Shown: one piece after another, positions 31,632-39,961 of the stretch
How positions within the stretch are numbered: position 1 is the first letter of the stretch
Layout: each line of letters begins with the position of its first letter
From: an uncultured Candidatus Saccharibacteria bacterium
GTDB lineage: Bacteria > Patescibacteriota > Saccharimonadia > Saccharimonadales > Saccharimonadaceae
Length of the DNA: 55,727 nt
Assembly: GCA_944391325.1 (NCBI GenBank)
Contig: CALXTC010000013.1
Coordinates: 1 to 55,727 of the forward strand
Direction: 5' to 3'
Made by a program: the position numbers and the translations under genes
The notes under the pieces: model-generated
Seen by the model: the letters and a program-made list of their open reading frames with translations, nothing else
Told to the model about the DNA's origin: nothing
Databases searched by the model: none

Positions 31632-32718
31632 TGCGTTCTTCTAGTAGTTTTTTGCTCTTTATTTCGTATTTTAGCCCAGTTAAATCGCTGGTCATAAAGT
31701 CGTCATTTAGTAGCCCAACAAACGTATCGATATCCTTGCTATCCATAATGATAATAGCGCCATCGTCTGTCGTCATTAGATCTAGACCCATTTCCTCGCC
31801 ATAACTGACCAGTTCATCTTGTGTTTTGGTGCCTAGTTCAAGATTCTGCAGTTTATTAATTAGTTTTGGCTTGCCAGCAACCATGGTATTCAAATCTTGG
31901 CCTTCGGGGAAGTTCAGGTTATAGCGAGATAGAATTTGCTCGACCTTTTTATCGGCTATGGCCTGTTTTTTGTAGTTGTAGCCAAACATTGCCTCAAACT
32001 TTTTAGGAGCAAAGGCAAAAATTTGCTGATTTAGTTCGCCGAATTCATTCTTGTTGTTGCCTGCAATCAGTACTTGGTTGTCGGTTGGCACCTTAAAGGC
32101 AGCAGCGGCACTGAATTGCTCCAGTTTGCCATCCTCGCCAATCTCCCAGGCGGTTCGTTCATTTAGACTGCTGCTACCTGATACTTGTTTGCAAACATAA
32201 AATGGATCGATGTCGCTATGGGTGAATTTAGCGATAATCATTTTAATGTTCTTGAATTCATGATCATATTCATTGAAGTTTTCAATACTGCTACGCTCGT
32301 GTTCAATAACATTTAGGACGTGGTCGGCGTTGCTGACTTGCTTGCGTGTAGAATATAACAGGACGCCCGGCTCGGTCTCTGATTTTTCGAACTCGCGAAT
32401 TTCCAAGCCTAACCCCGCACCCTTTTCAATCTCATTCAATACCTCTAGTACAAAAACAGGGCCAATTTGCGGTTTTAGGTCGTTTGTAATGGCCAGATGA
32501 TAAACCGTGTAATGTTTGTTAACCAAAAACAAATCAACGTCCAGGTCATTTTTAATGCGACTCAGATGATTAGCCCAGGCAAAGATGTCAAATTGAGTAT
32601 CTGCGGTTGTGGCTATCTGTTCTTTGTTATCCGCATTATTCGCGGCAGATGTGCTGTCGGCTATGTTGTTGTCTGTTGTCCCCACCCGATCTAGATTCTG
32701 TTCATCGGTATTATCCAT
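31624..32718 (-). CDS. KwaB-like (DUF4868) protein, putative Kiwa-type defence component
   Basis: A 364-residue soluble protein. A disordered acidic N-terminal 45 residues is followed by a body of roughly 310 residues, the usual DUF4868/KwaB size. The C-terminal region, KPKLINKLQNLE and then DIDTFVGLLNDDFMTSDLTG with a final basic stretch, resembles the family's conserved ending (DI-x-x-FL-x-LLNDDY-x-x-S-x-LT). AKFTHSDIDPFYVCKQVSG also fits. In Kiwa, membrane KwaA senses phage and KwaB binds DNA to block late phage transcription and replication. The assignment is from memory of the family pattern. TATAAT lies 7 nt before the ATG, with no SD (leaderless). Confidence 0.6.
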   Translation of the reverse strand: MDNTDEQNLDRVGTTDNNIADSTSAANNADNKEQIATTADTQFDIFAWANHLSRIKNDLDVDLFLVNKHYTVYHLAITNDLKPQIGPVFVLEVLNEIEKGAGLGLEIREFEKSETEPGVLLYSTRKQVSNADHVLNVIEHERSSIENFNEYDHEFKNIKMIIAKFTHSDIDPFYVCKQVSGSSSLNERTAWEIGEDGKLEQFSAAAAFKVPTDNQVLIAGNNKNEFGELNQQIFAFAPKKFEAMFGYNYKKQAIADKKVEQILSRYNLNFPEGQDLNTMVAGKPKLINKLQNLELGTKTQDELVSYGEEMGLDLMTTDDGAIIIMDSKDIDTFVGLLNDDFMTSDLTGLKYEIKSKKLLEERND

Positions 32719-32774
32719 AGGGGTAATTATACCATAAGCAAAAATGGCCGGTAATATAATGTTGTGGTGATGTA

Positions 32775-33240
32775 CTACAGCTGGTCTACTAGAATTGGAT
32801 TAGTTAATTTCATCTCGCGAGCACGATTAGCCCACTGATCGGCCAGCTCGTTGAGTTCTGTTCCTGCGTGGCCGCGTGTCCAGACTAGTTTGATAGTTGT
32901 TGGGTCATAAAGGTCGTAAAGTTGCTTGACTAAATCAAGATTTTTAATTTCACCACTCTTTTTACGCCAACCGTTCTTTGCCCAACTTGGTGCCCATTTG
33001 GTTAAAACGTTAATCCAGAATTCGCTATCAGTAGTAATCTGGCATGGCTGCCCATTAGCATCGTGCATAGCCGTCAAGATGGCCGTTGCCTCCATACGAA
33101 TATTGGTGGTCTGGTCGCGGTTGACCAGTGAATCATTGCTTTCGCCACCAATTAGATATGGCCTACCGTCGCGTATAACGGCGAATCCACCGGGTCCTGG
33201 GTTGGGACTGGCGCTACCGTCGGTATAGTACGTAATCATG
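32775..33240 (-). CDS. rnhA: Ribonuclease HI
   Basis: A 154-residue endonuclease that cleaves the RNA strand of RNA:DNA hybrids. The catalytic carboxylates are visible in YYTDGSASPNPGPGG (Asp near 7), NIRMEATAIL (Glu), ITTDSEF (Asp) and LNELADQWANRA (Asp), and the flexible-loop His in WTRGHAG. The basic protrusion KNGWRKKSGE is present, which marks the RNase HI rather than a truncated type. A longer frame exists upstream, but the ATG at 33240 has TATAAT 6 nt upstream and begins exactly at the first strand (leaderless). Confidence 0.95.
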
Positions 33241-33382
33241 ATGGTATTATAGCAATATTTAGCACGCTCAAGTGCGTTAGAGTGTGCCACGCCGCTTCAC
33301 GTCGTGTTTGCATATGTTCTTTGGTTGTACGATAATTATTAATGACATAACAGTAATTTGCGATCGTGTATGGGAGGTAACT

Positions 33383-34540
33383 ATGTCAAATGATTTAGGC
33401 TTTAGGCTACTACGACTGGAAAGCAAAACGCCAAAAAACGTAATGCTAAGCCCGCTGTCGGTTCGTTATGCGTTGAGTATGTTGGCTGATGCTACTGCCG
33501 GTGAAACACACGAGCAGATTGCTAGTATCCTAGGTGAAACGCCACTTCCTAAATACGGTAATTTGGACAATGTAATCGCCTTTGCTAATGCGTTTTATAT
33601 TCGTAATACATTTGCGACGCGAATTAAGCAATCATATCAGGATAGATTGGTTGGGAGCTATGATGCTGAAATTATTCTGGACGATTTTGCCAATGCTACC
33701 AATGTCAACGGCTGGATAGAGGGAAAAACTATGGGGCAAATCAAAAATACCCTTAGTGACAATGCTGTCTCTAGTCCACTAAATAAAGCGATGTTGATCA
33801 ATACTCTGGCTATCGATATGGCCTGGAGAGATCCGTTCGAAGAGTCGGGGACGCATGGTCAAGATTTTTATATGAGCGACGGCAGCAAGATGACGGCTAC
33901 TACCATGCATCAAAAAACCTATGGCGATGCTGTTTCGTACTATCAAGACGACAGATTAACGGCATTGTCTATGGTCTTGCAACCATATGATTCCACCAGT
34001 ATGGAATTTGTGGCAATCATGCCGAATGGGAATTTAGCTGATTATATTCAAGATTTCAGCTCGACGGAGTTTGATGATATTACCAGTAAGTTGACTCCAG
34101 CTTCGGCATATCAGGGTGATTTGATAATAAATGTACCAAAGTTCTCGTTTGATTTTAGTGCCGACCTGGTTAATGATCTGATGACATTAGGCATAGACAG
34201 GGTATTTAGTGATGTCGCTGATTTTACACCGATGATTACCCCGGCGTCGGACGGTCAGCCGTTTGGCGTGTCTAATGTTATCCACAAGACGCATATTGAT
34301 TTTGGCGAAAAGGGTGTTCGCGCGGCGGCCGTTACCGTAGTAAGCATAAGAATGGGGGCGGTTATGGTGAAAGAAGTCGTGCCACCTATGATTATCGATC
34401 TTGATCGACCATTTATGTATGTTATTCGTGATCGGCAAAATGGTGAAATATGGTTTGTTGGCACAATGTACGAACCGAATGCATGGGAAAATGATGAAGG
34501 TGTCTACAGGGATGCCTATCGTGCTGGATTACATTATTGA
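33383..34540 (+). CDS. Serpin-family protease inhibitor without signal peptide
   Basis: A 385-residue serpin. Visible hallmarks are SPLSVRYALSMLADATAGET (helix B/C region), MLINTLAIDMAWRDPF (N-T-x-x-x-x-x-W-x-x-PF), the hinge EKGVRAAAVTVVSIRMG and the C-terminal PPMIIDLDRPFMYVIRDR plus GEIWFVGTM. The small-residue hinge suggests loop insertion and an active inhibitory mechanism, though Val-Arg at P14-P13 is less ideal and the loop after the hinge is about five residues longer than in alpha-1-antitrypsin, so P1 cannot be fixed. The N-terminus MSNDLGFRLLRLES has no signal peptide. GGGAGGT lies 5 nt before the ATG; the longer frame from 33284 lacks support. Confidence 0.9.
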   Translation: MSNDLGFRLLRLESKTPKNVMLSPLSVRYALSMLADATAGETHEQIASILGETPLPKYGNLDNVIAFANAFYIRNTFATRIKQSYQDRLVGSYDAEIILDDFANATNVNGWIEGKTMGQIKNTLSDNAVSSPLNKAMLINTLAIDMAWRDPFEESGTHGQDFYMSDGSKMTATTMHQKTYGDAVSYYQDDRLTALSMVLQPYDSTSMEFVAIMPNGNLADYIQDFSSTEFDDITSKLTPASAYQGDLIINVPKFSFDFSADLVNDLMTLGIDRVFSDVADFTPMITPASDGQPFGVSNVIHKTHIDFGEKGVRAAAVTVVSIRMGAVMVKEVVPPMIIDLDRPFMYVIRDRQNGEIWFVGTMYEPNAWENDEGVYRDAYRAGLHY

Positions 34541-34566
34541 TCGTTAAGGTAGGATAAAAGAATTAG

Positions 34567-34586
34567 GGGCCCGCATGTGCGGGCCC
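34567..34586. terminator. Bidirectional terminator between serpin and the 34617-35475 pair
   Basis: 8-bp stem GGGCCCGC/GCGGGCCC with an ATGT tetraloop. The minus side is followed by TAATTCTTTTATCC and the plus side by GCTTCCTG, so it mainly serves the minus-strand pair. Confidence 0.75.
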
Positions 34587-34616
34587 GCTTCCTGTAAGTC
34601 TTTGGTGGTCTGATGA

Positions 34617-35012
34617 CTACCTAATGGCACGACGCCTCTCGATGGCTTCTAGCTGCCCCAGTATCCTCTGGCTGAGGTGATAGTGGGCTAATATTGCCAG
34701 CAAGGCGATGCCGATCGTAGTTAGAAGCATAAACCAGATTGACGCTATGGGCAACCTGCCAAGAATAGTCGTGGCACACAATATGGCAAAGGCCATGATG
34801 GGAAACGTTGCCATCGAAACATAATAGCTACGATTCCAGCTGCCCGGCCTCATATAGGCTATGACGACAGCCGTGATAGCCAACAGGCTGCCGATGATGC
34901 CACAGGGCGAGGCGAGCCCGTAGGGAAAGGCTGCTACGCACAGGAGGCTCGAAACGAAAATCAGAGCGATCGGCCAAGCGTCGCCAGCGACGCGCTTTTT
35001 GAACTCGTACAT
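34617..35012 (-). CDS. Four-TM membrane protein, 131 aa, unknown
   Basis: A small integral membrane protein with about four hydrophobic helices: AWPIALIFVSSLLCVAAFPY, CGIIGSLLAITAVVIAYM, YVSMATFPIMAFAILCATTI and IASIWFMLLTTIGIALLAIL, ending in a basic helix RILGQLEAIERRRAIR. The ATG at 35012 has AAGGAG 8 nt upstream; the frame continues upstream into the preceding gene but without a supported start. It lies 10 nt after the 35023-35475 stop codon, so the two form an operon. The function is unknown; GC3-rich codons match the SD-led unknown gene class. Confidence 0.65.
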   Translation of the reverse strand: MYEFKKRVAGDAWPIALIFVSSLLCVAAFPYGLASPCGIIGSLLAITAVVIAYMRPGSWNRSYYVSMATFPIMAFAILCATTILGRLPIASIWFMLLTTIGIALLAILAHYHLSQRILGQLEAIERRRAIR

Positions 35013-35022
35013 GGTACTCTCC

Positions 35023-35475
35023 TTAGTTCTCTGTCTGGTGCTGATAGATCGCGCAGGCCAGCTTCCACGCATGCTTGGCGTATTCACGACTGATTTCCTC
35101 AACATTCTTGCCCAAGTCGGTAACCAGTCGACGGGAATAGACGCTGATGGTCAGTGTGCCCTCCTGGTCGTTCGACCAGTCGACAGTTGCGTGTAGACGG
35201 AACTGCTCGATGTCCCTGCCCACGTAGTAATCACGCATTGCGGTGATGAAGCGTACGGTTTCGGGGTGGTTGACCTTGTCAACAAGGCTCCCCAAATTGT
35301 AGTTGCCATCGTGGTCGCGGTTGCTGGGCTGAAAACTTATCTTCGACTCGTCGAAGTCGGCTATCACACCCAGCTTGCCATAGAGATTGATGATGGCTCC
35401 GTGAGGGTTGTCTAGGACGTTAATGGTAATCCGGTTGCCATCTGGCGTGTTGATCGTGCCGTTTCGTTCGGACAT
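35023..35475 (-). CDS. Unknown protein, 150 aa
   Basis: No family recognised. A strand-rich N-terminal half (NRITINVLDNPHGAIINLYG, LGVIADFDESKISF), a helix around TVRFITAMRDYYVGRDIEQ, a strand pair (FRLHATVDWSN, GTLTISVYSRR) and a C-terminal helix KNVEEISREYAKHAWKLACA. This helix, strand, helix ending is similar in order to the 22375-24341 group, but without convincing identity. AGGAG lies 5 nt before the ATG at 35475. Promoter: TTGACT, 17-nt spacer, TTAAAT near 35550-35578. It is first gene of a pair with the membrane protein, which suggests a shared envelope-related role. Confidence 0.6.
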   Translation of the reverse strand: MSERNGTINTPDGNRITINVLDNPHGAIINLYGKLGVIADFDESKISFQPSNRDHDGNYNLGSLVDKVNHPETVRFITAMRDYYVGRDIEQFRLHATVDWSNDQEGTLTISVYSRRLVTDLGKNVEEISREYAKHAWKLACAIYQHQTEN

Positions 35476-35590
35476 GTCTTCTCCTAACTACTAGAGTTTG
35501 ATGTGCAATTATCAACTCTGATTTGAGCTGACAACGGAATTACATTTAACCACAAAACGTGCGATAAGTCAATTTTTATGTTATGGGTGG

Positions 35591-37912
35591 CTATTCGGTC
35601 TGGTTAGCTTCGGGGCTAGTTAAGCGATTAATCATGGGCAGAACTAACCGAATAACGATTGCTGCAATGACTAGCGACCCAATAACAACAAGGATGTAAG
35701 TTGGCGTAATAGTTGGGCGTAGAGTTGACGACCCAATATTGGTAAAGACTACCCCGCCCCATGCACCGATACCCGCAGAAACTAGCGACATAATTATCAG
35801 TGGTATTAGCGATTCAATCATCACCATGTGTTCTAGCTCGCTAACCTGCATACCACTGAGGCGCAACATATACATTGATCGTCGACGTTCCAATAGACTG
35901 CCAATTGTCGATACGGTGATGCTGATGATTGCCACCGCCATCGTCACGGCCATGCCGCCATAAGCTAGACCTGCTAGGCTTTCGATAGCCGGGTTGATGT
36001 CGGGCGTTTTTGCCTCAGCGGCGCTGTTGACCTTGATGGTGCCGGTTGGTTGACTGCCACCAGCCAGCTTGGCTATAGCGCTGCGCAGTTTTTCAGTGTC
36101 ATCACTGGCTACGTTGGAAATATAGGTGTCACCACGTTGACGCATTAGTTTGTCGACGTCTGTATCCTGGTCGTTAGCAGTATAGATTCGCTCGATATTG
36201 TCGCGGATTTTTGCATTTAGTTCATCGCTATCATTGGCATAGATTATCTGGCGAGCATCACTGGTTGCTAGGTAAAAATCAATAGCCGCTAGCTTACCCT
36301 GACCACAGTCTAGGCCGTCAATATAATTATTTAGCGCCAGGCATTCGCCAGCTACGTAGTCGCCAATTTGGTCAAATGTGCTGGTTCTAGACATCATCGC
36401 AAAGTCAGTATTATGCTCAGCTAATCCTCGGCTTAGCTGATTGGCTTGATCGCTAGTTAGCCCCTGTATGATGGCTGTGTTGTCGCGCAGGATTGAATAG
36501 CCATTATTGTCGATGCTTTTGGCTTCTAACGCGGCGACGCCACTGGTACCCAGGATGTAGAAACTGCCAGCAAATAGCGCCAACACTACTCCACTAACGC
36601 TGCGAGCCACTGCCCTGGCATGAGCCTTGACGTATTTAGCCCCGATTAAAATGGTTGGCCGTTTGGTTAAGCGGCTGACTAGTTGCGACAGACGATAGGT
36701 TAGCCATGGTGTAACGATGACCAGACTAAACATCATAGCAACAATCAGCAGTAGAAATATATTAATCATCTGGATCGCCTCGTCAGCGTCCTGTGGCTCG
36801 TGAACCGTCATATAGATTAGAACGCCTAGACTGATTAGTAGTGGCAAAAGGCGCCACCAGCCCGGTTTCTTTTCGACGCGCTGTTTTTGGCTAATACCTA
36901 GTGGCGAAGTGCGAACATGTCGCATACCCCACCAGTTAGCAAATAGTGACATCACTAGCGTTAAGCCAGCAATGATGAATGATTGGCTGGCAGTGACGGT
37001 GATAGCGCTGGGCCATGGCCGGCTTTCCGATAAGGTGAAATTGTATAGCAACGGATGCACTAACAGGTATGACAGCCAACCAACCACTATGCCAATTATC
37101 GTTGAGATAAATGACTCGGTGGCGATGATGCCAGTTATCTGACCATTGGTAGTTCCAATTAGGCGCAGGGCGGCATATCGTTGTTCGCGCTGGACGCTAC
37201 CTAGGCGAGTGGCAATTGATACTAGCATGATGACTGGGAACAACAAAATGATGATGCCAGCATAGATTACCGCCTTGCTAATGTTATAACTAGCTGAATC
37301 AAAATAGTCATCAACAGCGTAATTGCTGAAGTCGTAGTGAGCTAAATCCTGGATTGGTGTGCCAGTGCTAGCTAGTTCTGAGTCACTACTATCATCCCAC
37401 AGATATATATTGCCGTCGCGAATTGGATAATTGACACCACGAACAACATAAAAGTCATCGCGACTGGGTATGATTGATTCGGGTAATTCACCAATTAACG
37501 TGCCGTAGCGATATTCCAAATGCTCATCGGGATGTTCGGCAATATAGTCGGCTAAGGCTGGTGAAGCGTAGAATTCACCAGGGTTGGGAGCTGGTAGGTT
37601 ATTGACGATATTAGGCGTATTATCGCCACCTTTTTGCATGTCGACTATTTGAACAAATCGACCATCCAGTGTATCGCCACCCATCATGGCTACATAGACG
37701 GGGTCTACTCCGTCGATGGGCTCTCGCCCCGGTGAGTCGTGATCACTAAGATCGTTCATCCAGGCTACGTGCTCCATGTCAGTGACAGCATTGAACACAG
37801 CCGTAAAGCAGAATAAGATTAACACGCCGACTGCAACTGAACCGGCAATTAATGCCATTCTCTTCCACCCTGTTTGGAAAGAGCTTTTTAACATCAACAA
37901 ATTGATACTCAT
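35591..37912 (-). CDS. FtsX/MacB-type ABC transporter permease
   Basis: A 773-residue permease with two FtsX-like repeats. TM1 is near residues 17-39 (MALIAGSVAVGVLILFCF), followed by a large extracytoplasmic domain (about 45-205), three TMs (about 208-330), a short cytoplasmic part with a two-TM insert, a second external domain (about 445-625) and three final TMs. This topology is typical of MacB/LolCDE-like mechanotransmission transporters exporting peptides or lipoproteins, and of bacitracin-type resistance pumps. The ATPase gene ends 15 nt upstream. The start at 37912 has an AGGGG SD. Confidence 0.88.
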   Translation of the reverse strand: MSINLLMLKSSFQTGWKRMALIAGSVAVGVLILFCFTAVFNAVTDMEHVAWMNDLSDHDSPGREPIDGVDPVYVAMMGGDTLDGRFVQIVDMQKGGDNTPNIVNNLPAPNPGEFYASPALADYIAEHPDEHLEYRYGTLIGELPESIIPSRDDFYVVRGVNYPIRDGNIYLWDDSSDSELASTGTPIQDLAHYDFSNYAVDDYFDSASYNISKAVIYAGIIILLFPVIMLVSIATRLGSVQREQRYAALRLIGTTNGQITGIIATESFISTIIGIVVGWLSYLLVHPLLYNFTLSESRPWPSAITVTASQSFIIAGLTLVMSLFANWWGMRHVRTSPLGISQKQRVEKKPGWWRLLPLLISLGVLIYMTVHEPQDADEAIQMINIFLLLIVAMMFSLVIVTPWLTYRLSQLVSRLTKRPTILIGAKYVKAHARAVARSVSGVVLALFAGSFYILGTSGVAALEAKSIDNNGYSILRDNTAIIQGLTSDQANQLSRGLAEHNTDFAMMSRTSTFDQIGDYVAGECLALNNYIDGLDCGQGKLAAIDFYLATSDARQIIYANDSDELNAKIRDNIERIYTANDQDTDVDKLMRQRGDTYISNVASDDTEKLRSAIAKLAGGSQPTGTIKVNSAAEAKTPDINPAIESLAGLAYGGMAVTMAVAIISITVSTIGSLLERRRSMYMLRLSGMQVSELEHMVMIESLIPLIIMSLVSAGIGAWGGVVFTNIGSSTLRPTITPTYILVVIGSLVIAAIVIRLVLPMINRLTSPEANQTE

Positions 37913-37927
37913 AACAAACCCCTTATA

Positions 37928-38617
37928 TTAAGCTTCAACCCTACCGTCACGGACGATAATTTCGCGGTCGGCGTAAGCGGCGATGGTTGGCTCATGCGTC
38001 ACCATAACAACAGTCGTACCGTTTTCCTTAGCTGTTTTAATAAACATCTTCATAACCAGCTCGGAGTTGAGGCTATCTAGGCTACCGGTTGGCGCATCGG
38101 CAAAGAGAACCTCAGGATTAATGACCATGGCACGGGCGATAGCGACCCGCTGGATTTGTCCACCAGATAGTTGGTTGGCCAGGTGATTTAGCTTGGCGTC
38201 GGCGATGCCGACTTTGTTTAACCACTGCTCGGCTCGATGGTAGGCTTCGCCCCGGGGTATTCCGTTTAGCAGTAATGGAACGGCGACGTTGTCTATGGCG
38301 GTTAATTCGGGAACTAGTTGTGAAAATTGGAATACGAAGCCAAATTTAGTCCGTCTAAGCATAGTGCGTCCATGGTCGTTTAGATTGTCGATACGCGAAC
38401 CACTGAAATAGACCTTGCCACTATCGGGTTTGATAATTCCCGCTAGGGTATGTAACAGCGTTGATTTACCTGAGCCCGATGGTCCCATGATGGCTAGTAC
38501 TTCGCCCCGTTTAATTTCTAGCGAGATACCACGCATAGCGTGCGTTTCACCATAAGACTTTTTAATGTCGTCTGCTTTGATTATGACGTCGCTAGAATTT
38601 ATGCCTTTGTTTTGCAT
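37928..38617 (-). CDS. MacB/LolD-type ABC transporter ATPase
   Basis: A 229-residue ATPase for the adjacent FtsX-type permease. Walker A is GPSGSGKST (about residues 44-52), Q-loop FQFSQLVPELTAIDNV, signature QLSGGQIQRVAIARA, Walker B-like VLFADAPTGSLDS and H-loop VVMVTHEP. Notably the catalytic Glu after Walker B (normally DEPTG) is Ala in this reading (ADAPTG), so ATP hydrolysis may be slow or altered. GGGAGGA lies 4 nt before the ATG, and the start overlaps the padR gene by 19 nt. Operon order is padR, ATPase, permease. Confidence 0.9.
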   Translation of the reverse strand: MQNKGINSSDVIIKADDIKKSYGETHAMRGISLEIKRGEVLAIMGPSGSGKSTLLHTLAGIIKPDSGKVYFSGSRIDNLNDHGRTMLRRTKFGFVFQFSQLVPELTAIDNVAVPLLLNGIPRGEAYHRAEQWLNKVGIADAKLNHLANQLSGGQIQRVAIARAMVINPEVLFADAPTGSLDSLNSELVMKMFIKTAKENGTTVVMVTHEPTIAAYADREIIVRDGRVEA

Positions 38618-39138
38618 AGTTCCTCCCGTAGTTGATTAATTCGGCTGTGGGCTAGTTCCATCCAGCGCAAGTCTGCCTCGATATGAAAGATGGTGTTGTC
38701 GATTAGTAGCGTAGTGGCTAAGTCATCTGTCTCATTGCGTACCTTGGTCAACTGGCGCATCTCGGCGATATGTGAATGACGTTGGGAATCCAGAAACTTG
38801 GTGGCGTCCTGGTTGCTCATTAGCGCCAGAACAACCTTGAAGTACATAGTTGTTTGTAGATGTGGATTAACCTTTTCTGGTTCGTCCAGCCACTTTTGAA
38901 AATACTCGCTACCCTTGCCTGTGATTTGATATTTAACACGACTAGGGCCAGCAGATTTTTCGGCGTCTTCGACCTCTTCGACTTTACCATCTCGCTCAAG
39001 GCGACTTAATGTTGAGTAGATTTGCCCAGGTAAGATTGGCTTATCCCGACCGAATAATGAGTCATACATTTTTTTTAATTCATAGCCGTAGTTTGGACCC
39101 TGACTCAAAAATCCAAGTAGGCAATTTTGTGCATGCAT
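38599..39138 (-). CDS. PadR-family transcriptional regulator
   Basis: A 179-residue repressor. The N-terminal winged helix has LGFLSQGPNYGYELKKMYDS and LPGQIYSTLSRLERDGKVEE, the PadR signature (Y-x-x-L-x-R-L-x-x-x-G), followed by the wing PSRVKYQITGKGSEYF and a C-terminal dimerisation helix pair. Such proteins sense xenobiotics or cell-envelope stress and repress adjacent ABC exporters. It leads the operon with the MacB-type transporter, and a perfect palindrome overlaps its own -10 box, indicating autoregulation. The ATG at 39138 lies 10 nt after TATAGT with no SD. Confidence 0.92.
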   Translation of the reverse strand: MHAQNCLLGFLSQGPNYGYELKKMYDSLFGRDKPILPGQIYSTLSRLERDGKVEEVEDAEKSAGPSRVKYQITGKGSEYFQKWLDEPEKVNPHLQTTMYFKVVLALMSNQDATKFLDSQRHSHIAEMRQLTKVRNETDDLATTLLIDNTIFHIEADLRWMELAHSRINQLREELCKTKA

Positions 39139-39143
39139 AATTT

Positions 39144-39166
39144 AACTATACACCGAGTGTATAGTT
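39144..39166 (-). promoter_or_regulatory. Candidate PadR operator overlapping the operon promoter
   Basis: Perfect inverted repeat AACTATACAC-cga-GTGTATAGTT (10-bp arms). On the minus strand its distal arm contains the -10 box TATAGT of the padR-ABC operon. The ATAC/GTAT core resembles known PadR sites with an ATGT/ACAT-type dyad. Autorepression is inferred from the overlap. Confidence 0.8.
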
Positions 39167-39217
39167 GATGCAAGTGGCTAGCTAAACACTCTATCTATTT
39201 GCAATGAATAGACCAAA

Positions 39218-39688
39218 CTAAGTAATTTCTGAAATTTTCTCCAGAGTCTCATTGTCGAATGGTCTTGGCATGCTTTTTGTGCTGCTTTTTAGCTGATTGG
39301 ACAGCGCTGCAATTACGCTGTCCTTATCTCGTGGTACACTTTCGACAACCTCAATGACTGTGTGATATAGTTCGTCTGGCTCAATTATGATATAGATTCC
39401 GTTTACCATCATTGTTGTGTGTGAAACAACTATGGCTGTCCGCTTATTGCCGTTTTCAAAATCATGGTTTTTAGCAATAACGTACAAAATATTCGCAACT
39501 TTTTCATTGATAGTAGGGTATATATCGCACCCAAAGTAGCTCGATGCTGCACGTCTGATCAATTCGTACAGATGGTCTATATTTCTGTCGCTTGGTGGCC
39601 ACATAGATTCTGTCACGTCAATAAGCGACGACAACATAGCTTTGTTGTTAAATATCGTATATAGTAAAAGTTTGTTTGGTATTCTCAC
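39218..39688 (-). CDS. Doc/Fic-type toxin
   Basis: A 156-residue Fic-fold protein with the motif HDFENGNKRTA (about residues 74-84), the Doc form HxFx(D/N)GN-K-R-T of the Fic core. The flanking NEKVANILYVIAK and VVSHTTMMVNGI helices fit. Doc phosphorylates elongation factor Tu, whereas classical Fic proteins AMPylate; which activity applies here is inferred from the K in GNKR, favouring Doc. The GTG start at 39688 overlaps the preceding small gene by 4 nt (GTGA), the usual coupling of antitoxin and toxin. The C-terminal 25 residues are Ser/Pro-rich. The catalytic His is intact, so the toxin is probably active. Confidence 0.8.
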   Translation of the reverse strand: MRIPNKLLLYTIFNNKAMLSSLIDVTESMWPPSDRNIDHLYELIRRAASSYFGCDIYPTINEKVANILYVIAKNHDFENGNKRTAIVVSHTTMMVNGIYIIIEPDELYHTVIEVVESVPRDKDSVIAALSNQLKSSTKSMPRPFDNETLEKISEIT

Positions 39689-39828
39689 TCGCGAGCCAAC
39701 TTCTTCAATAACTTGCCGTAGCGCTTATTGATATCGCTTACGATAATTTTTGCGGCACGATTAACTTGCTTGTCACTCGTCTTGTATTTGCTAACAGTTT
39801 TTGGTTTATTCTTAGTTGTTTGAGACAT
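39685..39828 (-). CDS. Small basic antitoxin-like protein, 47 aa
   Basis: Starts MSQTTKNKPKTVSKYKTSD and ends GKLLKKLARE. It is rich in Lys, Asn and Thr with one predicted helix (about residues 25-47). Position and size fit an antitoxin for the Doc-type gene that overlaps its stop by 4 nt; the sequence resembles neither Phd nor a known anti-Fic family. The Phd-like role is therefore inferred from context only. AAGGAG lies 9 nt before the ATG at 39828; TAAAAT, about 24 nt further upstream, may be the -10 box. It is divergent from nothing and sits 70 nt from the der terminator hairpins. Confidence 0.65.
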   Translation of the reverse strand: MSQTTKNKPKTVSKYKTSDKQVNRAAKIIVSDINKRYGKLLKKLARE

Positions 39829-39904
39829 CTCGCTTTCTCCTTATGGAGCTATTTTACCATGAATTAATAGTCCGTAGTTTTTATTTTTTATGATTAAACC
39901 TACC

Positions 39905-39947
39905 GATGAGCCGCGCTCATCTGCCTCCCTTGTATCTCAAGGGAGGC
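39905..39947 (-). terminator. Tandem hairpins after der
   Basis: GCCTCCCTTG/CAAGGGAGGC (39923-39947, 5-nt loop) followed on the minus strand by GATGAGC/GCTCATC (39905-39921). Only weak U-tracts follow, so termination or 3'-end protection is inferred. Confidence 0.6.
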
Positions 39948-39961
39948 CTTGGGCTACTCGC

